In this document: one piece after another, positions 6,158-13,310 of the stretch
How positions within the stretch are numbered: the stretch's first letter is position 1
Layout: the number at the start of each line of letters is the position of its first letter
Assembly (NCBI GenBank): GCA_014379915.1
Contig: JACMKV010000153.1
Coordinates: 1 to 13,583, forward strand
Reading direction: 5' to 3'
Source: Burkholderiales bacterium
GTDB lineage: Bacteria; Pseudomonadota; Gammaproteobacteria; Burkholderiales; JACMKV01
DNA length: 13,583 bases
Notes under the pieces: generated by a model
Told to the model about the DNA's origin: nothing
The model's input: the letters and a program-made list of their open reading frames with translations, nothing else
Database searches by the model: none
Translations under genes and position numbers: made by a program

Positions 6158-7849
6158 TTACCAGAACGCTTTTTTGCGACGAAAAGCGTTCCAACGCTGG
6201 TCGAGCGAGGCCAACCTGGCGTGCGATTGTGCAACGCTATAACCGGCAACAATACCGGCGGCTTCGTGCTCGATTGCAGCGGACGCCGGAAGGCGCGAAA
6301 GCAGCGTCTGCGTAACCGTGGCATCGTTCAACGCACCCAGCACTTCCTGCAAGCCGGTCAGCGCCGCGCTAAATTTTTTCACTTTTTTTCTGGAATAAAG
6401 CGCCGCAAAAAATTCGATGGCGTAGCGGAGTTTCTTCACGGCGATGCGAAGTTGATGGCGCTCGGCGGCAGTGAGTTGCGTCAGATTACAGCCGCGCTTC
6501 TTCACCTGCTTGCGGCGCTTGTTCAGGATGCTGTCTGCATATTCCCGTACGCCGCTCAGATCGATGCGATCAGTCGTGACCGCGCTTTGCTCTTCGACGG
6601 TGATTGGCTCTTCGGCGACGATCGGCTCCGGCGCCGCTATCTCGGCCAAGGTTGAACCCGCCGTCTCCAGCGCGGCTGTTGTCGGGTCGCCGGCTTCGAA
6701 ATCGTCTGTTGCTAATTCCGCTGTTGCCGGCGCAACTGCTGAATCGGCCGACGGCTCCTGCGGCATTGTCTGCAGCGCCGTCAACCAGGCCGATAAATGC
6801 AGCAGAAGCTGCTGATAGCGCCGCGATTCGATCGCGTCCGCTGCCGCCTTGTTGGCATCAACGCGAGCCCGCGCTGCTTCTTTGCCAAGCTGGCCGATGC
6901 CCGCGTGCGCGGCAAATTGCGCCGCGATCCGCGGCAGAGTTTCGATGTTGAATACGTCCCAGTCGCGCGCCGGCCCCAGCGTCTGGCCGAGCCACCGCAG
7001 ATCGTCAGCGTACTGTTCGAATTCCGCCCCGGACAAGGCCGCGCGAAACATGCTGAAGGCGGAGCGCAGCCGCCGCACCGCGACGCGCATCTGATGGAGA
7101 TATTCGGGATTGTCTTGGGCCAGCGTCTCAGCCTCGTTTTCCTCCAGATGCGCAATGCAGGCAAACGCGATGTGCCTGAACGCGGCGGCCACGCTCATGT
7201 CGCGGCAAAGCTCGATCGGCGCGGCCTTGACAGGCTCGGCCACGAACGCAGTGAGCAGCAGATAGCCGCGCTCGGCCTTGGAATGCCTTCCGATCCTGAG
7301 TGGTATGGTCTGGTCGAGCGCCAGCGCGATATCGTAGAGCGCCGACGGCTCGCCGCTTTTCAGTTCGAATTCGACTTCACAGATCGGCTGCACCCTGCCC
7401 TGCGCGCGGATCTCGCCCTGATCGAGGCAGAATTCGATCGCACAGCCGGCGCTCGGTTCGATAATGCGCGTCGTGCGTTTGAATTCGGTCGTGAATATCG
7501 GTTTCAGACGATTCTGCAAATCGGGGTCGTCGAAGTGCTTGCACCAGCCGGTTTGGGCGAGCGCCGCGAAGTTGAGCTTACCGTCGCGCGTTTCGGTCTC
7601 CCACTCCGGGCGTTGATGCAAACCGCCTTCGACGCGGCCTTCGAGTTTCACTGTCTGCACGACGCGTCTGCCTTCGCGGCGCAAACGCAAGCCGACGCCG
7701 GCGCGCCGCAAGTCGAAATCGGCGGTGTCGTAATACTCGGCGACGAATCTACGGCTGATCCCTTTGCCTCGCGCCGCGCGCAGCAGCGGATGGCGGCGCA
7801 AGCGCGCCAGATGTTCCGGGGCAACCAGCAGCTTGAGTTCGATTTCCGT
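6158..7849 (-). CDS. CYTH-CHAD domain protein with apparent ACG start codon
   Basis: An inorganic triphosphatase/CHAD-type protein of 563 residues if read from ACG 7849. The CYTH domain (about 1-205) opens with the ExExK signature EIELK (residues 2-6) and keeps LRLRREGRR and VQTVKLEGR. CYTH domains bind triphosphates with divalent metal, and the E. coli relative YgiF hydrolyses tripolyphosphate. The CHAD domain (about 215-550) has the two histidine/arginine helices HQMRVAVRRLRSAFSMFR (252-269) and RHQLRIAVKKLRYAIEFF (464-481); CHAD is linked to polyphosphate binding. Residues about 362-428 are an Ala/Glu/Thr-rich insertion within CHAD. No ATG, GTG or TTG lies between the in-frame TAA (7855-7853) and the signature. 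AGGAG (7863-7859) lies nine bases before ACG. The first ordinary start, TTG 7801, would delete the ExExK motif. The family assignment is strong; the start and activity are uncertain. Confidence 0.85.
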   Translation of the reverse strand, partial: TEIELKLLVAPEHLARLRRHPLLRAARGKGISRRFVAEYYDTADFDLRRAGVGLRLRREGRRVVQTVKLEGRVEGGLHQRPEWETETRDGKLNFAALAQTGWCKHFDDPDLQNRLKPIFTTEFKRTTRIIEPSAGCAIEFCLDQGEIRAQGRVQPICEVEFELKSGEPSALYDIALALDQTIPLRIGRHSKAERGYLLLTAFVAEPVKAAPIELCRDMSVAAAFRHIAFACIAHLEENEAETLAQDNPEYLHQMRVAVRRLRSAFSMFRAALSGAEFEQYADDLRWLGQTLGPARDWDVFNIETLPRIAAQFAAHAGIGQLGKEAARARVDANKAAADAIESRRYQQLLLHLSAWLTALQTMPQEPSADSAVAPATAELATDDFEAGDPTTAALETAGSTLAEIAAPEPIVAEEPITVEEQSAVTTDRIDLSGVREYADSILNKRRKQVKKRGCNLTQLTAAERHQLRIAVKKLRYAIEFFAALYSRKKVKKFSAALTGLQEVLGALNDATVTQTLLSRLPASAAIEHEAAGIVAGYSVAQSHARLASLDQRWNAFRRKKAFW

Positions 7850-7988
7850 GGTTTATGACTCCTGGGGTCGGACGCGACCGCGCAATACGGTGAACGCGAT
7901 TTGCCATTGCAACGCTAAACGGCAGGTACTGCCGACTCCGGGTAGCGCATCAGTTCGATCCATTCGCGCTAGCAACGCTGCCGCGTGG
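7850..7988 (-). other. yggX to CYTH-CHAD spacer with two small stem-loops
   Basis: This 139-base gap carries a perfect stem-loop, CGGCAG-GTA-CTGCCG (7920-7934), and a smaller one, GGTCG-GACG-CGACC (7866-7879). On the minus strand the first stem is followed by TTTAG only, so it would be at most a weak terminator after yggX. The ribosome binding site of the downstream gene is AGGAG at 7863-7859, overlapping the edge of the second stem-loop. Folding there could limit translation of the CYTH-CHAD gene. Confidence 0.4.
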
Positions 7989-8261
7989 CTACTTGCTCGG
8001 CGGCGTGTAGCCCGCAGCCGCTTCAGCGCCGGCGCCGAAGAAGTGCCGCTCCATCTGCTCGGCCAGATATTTGCGCGCTTTGATGTCGGCGAGATTCAGC
8101 CGGTTTTCGTTGACCAGCATCTTCTGGTGCTCGAGCCAGCCCTTCCACGCCTCTTTCGACACGTTCTCGAAAATTTTTTTGCCGAGATCGCCCGGATAGG
8201 GCGGATAGTCGAGCCCTTCGGCTTCACGCTTCAGTTTTACGCACTGCACTGTTCTTGCCAT
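7989..8261 (-). CDS. yggX: Fe(2+)-trafficking / oxidative damage protection protein YggX
   Basis: A 90-residue soluble protein of the YggX family. In enteric bacteria YggX protects iron-sulfur clusters from oxidation and is in the SoxRS regulon. The family hallmarks are present: MARTVQCVKL with the conserved Cys7, LDYPPYPGDLGKKIFENVSKEAWKGWL split over residues 17-43, the block HQKMLVNENRLNL, and the YLAEQMERHFFG tail. The length is normal. GGAGG (minus strand, near 8273-8269) lies about seven bases before the ATG, a strong ribosome binding site. Its start is 41 bases past the stop of argA, so the two are probably co-transcribed. The short AGAEAAAGYTPPSK tail is typical and unstructured. Confidence 0.96.
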   Translation of the reverse strand: MARTVQCVKLKREAEGLDYPPYPGDLGKKIFENVSKEAWKGWLEHQKMLVNENRLNLADIKARKYLAEQMERHFFGAGAEAAAGYTPPSK

Positions 8262-8302
8262 GACTTTTCCTCCGTTGGTCAGCGCATATTATCGCCCACT
8301 CG

Positions 8303-9640
8303 CTAACGCGGCAGAGGTTTCACGAAAATTTTGGAGCGGCGGCTGTAGTTATATAACGATTGGCGCCGCGGCGGCAGGCTGTCGACGTCGGTCTCGCTGA
8401 AGCCGCGCTCGATAAACCAGTGCGCCGCCCGCGTCGTCAGCACGAACAGCTTCCTGATTTTTTTCTGGCGCGCCTTCGCTTCGATGTAATCGAGCAGGCT
8501 CTGCCCGGCACCGGAATCGCGATAAGCCGGCTCGACCGTCAGGCAGGCGAGCTCGCCGGCGCCGTTTTTCGCAAACGGATACAGCGCCGCGCAACCGACG
8601 ATGCGGCCATCGTGTTCGACGACGATAAAGTGGTCGACCTCCCGCTCGAGCAATTCGCGGCTGCGCCGCACCAGCACGCCTTGCTGTTCGAGCGGCTCGA
8701 TCAACGCGAGGATGCCTGCGATATCGTTGATATCGGCCGGGCGCAGCTTTTGCAGCGCGTCGCGCGTCACCATCGTACCGATGCCATCGCGCGTGAAAAG
8801 CTCGAGCAGCAGCGCGCCGTCGAGATGGCGGCTGATTAAATGCGCGCGCTGGACACCAGCGTGGCAGGCTTGCGCCGCGCGCGGCAGGTAGAGTGCAACA
8901 TCGTCGGCGATGTGTTGGTCCTTGTCCTTGTATGGCTGAAGTTGCGCGTCGGCTTCCGCGGCGGTCAATTCACGCAGCAGCTGGCCCTTGCGGTCGGTAA
9001 TGCCCGCTGTGTCCATCATGAATATGAGCTTCTCGGCGGACAGCGCGACCGCCGCTTGCAGCGCGACGTCTTCCAAGGTCAGGTTGAAAATTTCCCCGGT
9101 CGGCGAATAACCGAGCGGCGACAGCAGCACGACATCGTTATCGTCGAGGCAGGCGCGGATGCCGGCAGCATCGATCTTGCGCGTCTCGCCGGTATGCAGC
9201 AAATCGACGCCGTCGACCACGCCGATCGGTCGCGCTGTGACGAAGTTGCCGCTGGCGACGCGAATTTGCGCATTCGCCATCGGCGAGTTGGCGAGCCCCA
9301 TCGACAGCAGCGCTTCGATCTCCACGCGTACGCGGCCGATCGATTCCTTCGCGCATTGCAAGGTTTCGGCATCCGTGATGCGTATGCCGTTTACATAGCG
9401 CGGCTCGATGCCGGACGCGAGCAACCGGCTTTCGATTTGCGGACGGGCGCCATGCACGAGCACAAGCTTGATTTCCAGGCTCGCCAGCAGGTTTAGATCG
9501 TGCGTCAGGCCGACAAAGCCGCCGTCGGCAACAACCTCGCCACCGAATGCGATCACGAACGTCTTGCCGCCAAACGCGTGGATGTAAGGCGCGGCGCAGC
9601 GAAACCATTGCACGAAAGCCGCGTTCGATGAGGTTGGCAT
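8303..9640 (-). CDS. argA: N-acetylglutamate synthase ArgA (amino-acid acetyltransferase)
   Basis: It catalyses acetyl-CoA plus glutamate to N-acetylglutamate, the first step of arginine biosynthesis, and is normally feedback-inhibited by arginine. The 445-residue length matches classical ArgA. An amino-acid-kinase-like regulatory domain covers about 15-285, with FVIAFGGEVVADGG, LVLVHGARPQIESRLL and VVLLSPLGYSPTGEIFNL. A GNAT acetyltransferase domain covers about 300-440, with ELACLTVEPAYRDSGAGQSL holding the acetyl-CoA pyrophosphate loop, and HWFIERGF. I chose ATG 9640; a TTG at 9661 is in frame but less likely. Neither has a strong ribosome binding site. It is the first gene of the minus-strand cluster. 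The dispersed repeats at 9661-9856 begin directly upstream, so its promoter must lie in or beyond them. Confidence 0.95.
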   Translation of the reverse strand: MPTSSNAAFVQWFRCAAPYIHAFGGKTFVIAFGGEVVADGGFVGLTHDLNLLASLEIKLVLVHGARPQIESRLLASGIEPRYVNGIRITDAETLQCAKESIGRVRVEIEALLSMGLANSPMANAQIRVASGNFVTARPIGVVDGVDLLHTGETRKIDAAGIRACLDDNDVVLLSPLGYSPTGEIFNLTLEDVALQAAVALSAEKLIFMMDTAGITDRKGQLLRELTAAEADAQLQPYKDKDQHIADDVALYLPRAAQACHAGVQRAHLISRHLDGALLLELFTRDGIGTMVTRDALQKLRPADINDIAGILALIEPLEQQGVLVRRSRELLEREVDHFIVVEHDGRIVGCAALYPFAKNGAGELACLTVEPAYRDSGAGQSLLDYIEAKARQKKIRKLFVLTTRAAHWFIERGFSETDVDSLPPRRQSLYNYSRRSKIFVKPLPR

Positions 9641-9660
9641 TAACTTTTTCGAATCTCTCA

Positions 9661-9856
9661 AGCCAGAGAGAACACAGAGTTTACCGAGAAGATCAAAGCA
9701 GAGCGCTCCGCTTGAGTTTTTTCTGTGTCCTCCGTGATCTCTGTGGCTGGGTTTTTCGGTTCAAATCCTTTTGGCCGCAGAAGACACAGAGTTCACGGAG
9801 AGGATCAAAGCAGCCCGTTTTCGGGTTTTTCTCCATGATCTCTGTGGCGGGCTTTT
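9661..9856. repeat. Two direct copies of an inverted extragenic repeat (ACACAGAG type)
   Basis: Copy one (about 9661-9756) and copy two (about 9773-9856) share AGAACACAGAG/AGACACAGAG, then a GATCAAAGCAG block, a short variable loop, and a closing GATCTCTGTGGC(T/G)GG followed by TTTT. Each copy is itself an imperfect inverted repeat: the CACAGAG and CGGAG left arms pair with the CTCCGTG and CTCTGTG right arms. They lie in the divergent gap between argA and the efflux operon. The wording is that of a common dispersed repeat in Proteobacteria. The trailing TTTT runs could terminate plus-strand transcription entering from the left. Confidence 0.7.
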
Positions 9857-9862
9857 GCCGTG

Positions 9863-9892
9863 TTCAAGGTCGGCGAAAGGTGCCAGTATAAA
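9863..9892 (+). promoter_or_regulatory. Possible promoter of the metal-efflux operon
   Basis: TATAAA at 9887-9892 is a good -10 candidate. TTCAAG at 9863-9868 is a weak -35 box, 18 bases upstream. It lies 70 bases before the ATG of the small secreted protein and outside the repeats. I see no recognisable CusR, CopR or CueR operator; a metal-dependent activator could compensate for the weak -35. The assignment rests on position and the -10 box only. Confidence 0.25.
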
Positions 9893-9962
9893 GAATTGCT
9901 CCGCTGCGTGAACGTTGCGGCGCTGAACCGGCGCGCGTATGGTGCTGTCTGAGCCTGCACTT

Positions 9963-10349
9963 ATGCATACGTTCCGCCGCATCCATACGTTCCGCCGCAT
10001 CCGCCGGCACGCCTTGCTGCTCAGCCATCTGATGCTGGTTGTTCTGCTGTTCGCGCAATTTGCGCAGGCTGCACAGCCGTGCCCGATGGCGGCGGAAGCG
10101 CCGGCCATGGCGTTCGACGCGCAGGAAATGCCGTGCATGGCGAGCGCCAATGCCTGCCTTGCGGACTGCACAAAGTCCGACCAAAGCTCGGGGCACACCG
10201 AGTTGCCGGTTATGGCCGGGGCGGCGCATGCCATTCTGACCGTCGCGGAAACGCCTGCAATCTTTCGTGTTGCCTGCCTTGCTGCGAATGGCACGGTCCG
10301 CACCTCCGACCCGCCGATTCCGATCCGCTTCTGTAGTTTCCTGAACTAG
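9963..10349 (+). CDS. Small secreted Cys/Met-rich protein, first gene of the efflux operon
   Basis: A 128-residue protein I cannot place in a named family. Residues 1-36 form a signal peptide: an Arg/His-rich n-region, the hydrophobic run LLLSHLMLVVLLFAQF, and a likely cut after AQA. The mature part has six cysteines (40, 58, 65, 69, 105, 124) and many methionines, including PCPM and EMPCM, then SSGHTE and a C-terminus PIPIRFCSFLN. The Cys, Met and His content and the position 66 bases before the outer membrane channel gene suggest periplasmic binding of copper or silver; this is inference. I recall similar RFC-FLN endings in small proteins ahead of heavy-metal RND operons. ATG 9963 gives a proper signal peptide; ATG 9939 adds eight residues with no better ribosome binding site. 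Confidence 0.65.
   Translation: MHTFRRIHTFRRIRRHALLLSHLMLVVLLFAQFAQAAQPCPMAAEAPAMAFDAQEMPCMASANACLADCTKSDQSSGHTELPVMAGAAHAILTVAETPAIFRVACLAANGTVRTSDPPIPIRFCSFLN
9966..10001 (+). repeat. Perfect 18-bp tandem duplication inside a coding region
   Basis: CATACGTTCCGCCGCATC occurs twice in tandem (9966-9983 and 9984-10001) and doubles HTFRRI in the n-region of the secreted protein's signal peptide. The frame is kept. The two units are identical, so the duplication is probably recent or slips readily. Confidence 0.9.
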
Positions 10350-10372
10350 CCTTCCGCAAGTCTGTGCGCTGG

Positions 10373-10390
10373 TCCGTGCTTCGGCACGGA
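10373..10390 (+). promoter_or_regulatory. UUCG-tetraloop hairpin before the outer membrane channel gene
   Basis: TCCGTGC (10373-10379), loop TTCG, GCACGGA (10384-10390): a perfect 7-bp stem closed by C-G around a UUCG tetraloop, which is exceptionally stable in RNA. No T-run follows, so it is not an intrinsic terminator. It lies 16 bases before the GGAGG ribosome binding site of the next gene and may block nuclease progress or separate the expression of the two genes. Confidence 0.6.
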
Positions 10391-10415
10391 ATCGTGTCTA
10401 CTTCGCGGAGGAAGC

Positions 10416-11846
10416 GTGTTCAAATTCACAGTTCGTTTCAGCACTGCGCTGGCATTTGCCGTGGGCGGCTTCTGGTTGGCCATAGTACCCGCCGTTCGCG
10501 GCGAAGTCGCACAGATGCGCGCCGACAATTCTGCCGCAGCGCGCGCCGTCCGAATCGCCGTAGCGGGCGGCAAAGAATTCGTTTCGCGAAATTCGAACGA
10601 AGCCGTTTCATCGAAAGCTGCCGCAACCGCTCCGTTGACCGGACGCGGAACTGACCCGCTGAGCGCAGACGAAGCTGCCCCATTGAGCGCGGACCAAGCC
10701 GCGCGGCTCGCCGTCATCAATCAGCCGTTGCTCGGCGGCCAGCAGGCGGCAATCGCGGCGGCCGAGCAGAATGCAATCGCGGCCGCGCAGCTTCCCGATC
10801 CCAGGCTTCGCGCCGGGCTGCAGGATTATCCGATCACCGGCTCCGACAGCTTCAGCTTCACGCGCGACAATTTCACAATGCTGACGGTCGGCGTCGCGCA
10901 GGAATTCCCGCGCGAGGAGAAGCGCCGCCTGCGCAGCCAACGCGAACAGCTAAGCGCGCAGGAAAAATCCCTGGAACTCGATGTTATGCGGCGCGCGATC
11001 GAGCGAGATGCGGCGCTGGCATGGCTCGATGTCTACTATCCGCAGCAAGCCGCCAGGCTGGTCGAATCGCTGCAGCGCGAAAGCGAAGCACAGATCGAAT
11101 CGCTGGGCATTGCTTATCGCGCCGGGAAAAAATCGCAAGCCGATGTATTGGCCGAACAGGTAAATCTGCGGTTGCTGAAGGATCGCACGGCCGAATTTAC
11201 CAAGCGCGATCGTCAGGCGCGCGCGATGCTGTCGCGCTGGATCGGCGCGGCCGCTGAACGGCCGCTCGACGACAACTTGCCCAATGCTTCACCGCCGCCG
11301 TCACTGGCCGCGCTGCTGCAACTGGTCGAGACCCACCCACATCTGAACACGCTGGAAAAGCAGATCGAACAGGCGCGCAACGAAGTCGCGATCGCACGCG
11401 CCGCGTACAAACCCGACTGGAGCCTCGAACTATCGTATGGCGCGCGGCCGGCGTTTTCCGATTTCATCGGCGTGCAGGCCGGCATCGATCTGCCGGTCTT
11501 TACCAAAAATCGGCAGGACAAGAACCTGAGCGCGAAACTTGCGCTTGCCGATCAGGCGCGCTACGCGCGCGACGATGCGCAGCGCATGATGGAATCCGAT
11601 GTCAAACGCTATTACGCCGAATGGCAATCGACGTCCGAGCGACTGGAGCAAGGTTTTGATGCGCACATCCTGCCGCGGGCGAAACAGCGCGTAGATGCTG
11701 CGCTCGCCGCCTACCGCGCCGGACGCGCCGATCTGAACGCAGTGCTCGAAGCGCGCCGCGCGGAGTTCGATCTCGCGCTGCAACGCCTGTCGCTGCAACT
11801 CGAACAGGCGCGCGCGTATCGGCAGCTGCGCTACTTTTTCGAATAG
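10416..11846 (+). CDS. TolC-family outer membrane channel of a heavy-metal RND efflux system (CusC/CzcC-like)
   Basis: A 476-residue outer membrane efflux protein forming the exit duct of the pump. A signal peptide covers about 1-29. An Ala-rich, low-complexity stretch of about 50 residues follows, then two OEP repeats (about 95-290 and 300-476). It has the usual LPDPRLRAGLQDYP segment, VGVAQEFPREEKRRLR, long helices such as AGKKSQADVLAEQVNLRLL, and AYRAGRADLNAVLEARR in the second repeat. There is no lipobox, unlike E. coli CusC. The start is GTG 10416, preceded by GGAGG at 10407-10411. An 8-codon segment before the first conserved helix is duplicated (PLSADEAA, PLSADQAA, 10656-10703). The adaptor gene begins nine bases after the stop, so the genes form one operon. 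Confidence 0.9.
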   Translation: MFKFTVRFSTALAFAVGGFWLAIVPAVRGEVAQMRADNSAAARAVRIAVAGGKEFVSRNSNEAVSSKAAATAPLTGRGTDPLSADEAAPLSADQAARLAVINQPLLGGQQAAIAAAEQNAIAAAQLPDPRLRAGLQDYPITGSDSFSFTRDNFTMLTVGVAQEFPREEKRRLRSQREQLSAQEKSLELDVMRRAIERDAALAWLDVYYPQQAARLVESLQRESEAQIESLGIAYRAGKKSQADVLAEQVNLRLLKDRTAEFTKRDRQARAMLSRWIGAAAERPLDDNLPNASPPPSLAALLQLVETHPHLNTLEKQIEQARNEVAIARAAYKPDWSLELSYGARPAFSDFIGVQAGIDLPVFTKNRQDKNLSAKLALADQARYARDDAQRMMESDVKRYYAEWQSTSERLEQGFDAHILPRAKQRVDAALAAYRAGRADLNAVLEARRAEFDLALQRLSLQLEQARAYRQLRYFFE

Positions 11847-11855
11847 GCGGCAGCG

Positions 11856-13310
11856 ATGAATAAACGAATCGCCATTTTCACCGCGCTGGCCGTCGTCATC
11901 GCGCTCGCCGCGCTGTGGCTTGCCCAGCCTTCGTGGTTGCCCGGCGCGCGTCCGGAAACCGCGGTCGAACACGCGCAGAAGCACCTCGACCCGACCTACA
12001 CCTGCCCGATGCATCGCGAAGTCCATTCCGACAAGCCTGGCGCATGCCCGATTTGCGGCATGCCGCTGCAAAAAGTGAAGCAGGAAGTAAAGCCGGGGCA
12101 GAAAAAGAAGCCGCTGCAGGAAAAGAAAATCCTGTACTGGCACGATCCCATGGTCCCGCAGCAGAAATTCGATAAGCCCGGCAAATCGCCGTTCATGGAC
12201 ATGCAACTCGTGCCGGTCTATGCCGACGGCAGCAGCGGCGAGGCCGATGACGGCAGCATCACGATCAGTCCGCGCGTCGTGCAGAACATCGGCGTGCGCA
12301 CCGCGCCGGTCGAAACCGGAACCTTTTCCAGGCAGGTCAACACGGTTGGCACGGTCGCCTTCGACGAGCGAGGCATCGAAGTCGTCGAATCGCGCGCGTC
12401 GGGCTGGGTCGAAAAGCTCTACGTGAAGGCGGAGAACGATCCGGTCAGGCGCGGCCAGTTGCTCGCGGAAATCTACGCGCCCGATCTCTTGGCGGCGCAG
12501 GAGGAATATCTGCTCGCGCTGAAAATCGCCGGCGATGCCGACGACTCGCTGGCGCAGGCGGCGCGCTCGCGGCTTTCGCTGCTCGGCCTGACCGAAGCGC
12601 AAATTCGCGCGCTGGAAAAAACACGCAAGCCGCAACGCCGCGTCGCGTTTTATTCGCCGATCGACGGCATCGTCGCCAAGCTCGGCGTGCGCCAGGGCAT
12701 GGCGGTGAATCCGGGCATGGTGATGTTCAATCTGGTCGACTTGTCCACGGTTTGGGTCAACGCCGAAATCGTTGAAGCACAGGCAGCGTGGATTACCGAG
12801 GGCAAAGCGGTTGAAGCGCGCGTTCCGGCGCTGCCCGGAAAAACGTTTCACGGCAAGGTCGCCTACATCACGCCTGAAGTCATGCGCGAAACGCGCACTT
12901 TGATCGCGCGCATCGTCCTCGACAATCCGAACCTGCGGCTGAAGCCCGGCATGTACGCCGACCTCACGCTGTCCGGCGGCGAAAACAAGAATACGCTGCT
13001 GGTGCCGACCGAGGCCGTGATCAAGACCGGCAAGCGCAGCCTCATTATCCTCGCCATGGGCGAAGGCAAATTCAAGCCGGCCGAAGTCACGACCGGTATG
13101 GAAGCCGACGGCAAGACCGAGATTCAGCAAGGTCTCGAGCAGGGCCAGCGCGTCGTCGCTTCCGGCCAGTTCCTGATCGATTCGGAATCGAGTCTGCGTA
13201 CCGCGTTGGATCGGCTGACCGAGCCGGAGTCCGAGCCAGCGATGGCAATGGACGAAAAGACTGGCATGCCGATGCATCGACAGAGCGATGACGCCGAACG
13301 GAGCAGATGA
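11856..13310 (+). CDS. cusB: CusB-type periplasmic adaptor subunit with two metal-binding modules
   Basis: A 484-residue membrane fusion protein that links the inner membrane RND pump to the outer membrane channel and passes metal to the pump. One N-terminal membrane helix or uncleaved signal covers about 5-23. A heavy-metal-binding domain follows, YTCPMHREV to CPICGMPL (48-71), with C50, H53, C64 and C67. A second motif, YWHDPMVPQQKFDKPGKS, then FMDMQLVP (94-120), matches the methionine-based metal site of CusB; M99, M114 and M116 are the likely ligands. The barrel-sandwich, helical hairpin and beta-barrel regions span about 135-455. The C-terminus, PAMAMDEKTGMPMHRQ, is also Met/His-rich. 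The substrate is most likely Cu(I) or Ag(I). The ribosome binding site before ATG 11856 is weak, so translation may be coupled to the channel gene nine bases upstream. Confidence 0.93.
   Translation: MNKRIAIFTALAVVIALAALWLAQPSWLPGARPETAVEHAQKHLDPTYTCPMHREVHSDKPGACPICGMPLQKVKQEVKPGQKKKPLQEKKILYWHDPMVPQQKFDKPGKSPFMDMQLVPVYADGSSGEADDGSITISPRVVQNIGVRTAPVETGTFSRQVNTVGTVAFDERGIEVVESRASGWVEKLYVKAENDPVRRGQLLAEIYAPDLLAAQEEYLLALKIAGDADDSLAQAARSRLSLLGLTEAQIRALEKTRKPQRRVAFYSPIDGIVAKLGVRQGMAVNPGMVMFNLVDLSTVWVNAEIVEAQAAWITEGKAVEARVPALPGKTFHGKVAYITPEVMRETRTLIARIVLDNPNLRLKPGMYADLTLSGGENKNTLLVPTEAVIKTGKRSLIILAMGEGKFKPAEVTTGMEADGKTEIQQGLEQGQRVVASGQFLIDSESSLRTALDRLTEPESEPAMAMDEKTGMPMHRQSDDAERSR

Noticed and set aside
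6797..7858. 353-codon plus-strand frame opposite the CYTH-CHAD gene
   Set aside because: The minus strand encodes recognisable CYTH and CHAD motifs; the plus translation has none.
7920..7934. Stem-loop as an intrinsic terminator after yggX
   Set aside because: The 6-bp stem is perfect, but only three T residues follow on the minus strand; too weak to claim a terminator.
11430..13277. 615-codon open frame on the minus strand across the channel and adaptor genes
   Set aside because: It lies opposite two unmistakable genes; its Arg/His/Asp-rich translation is a typical high-GC shadow with no recognisable motifs.
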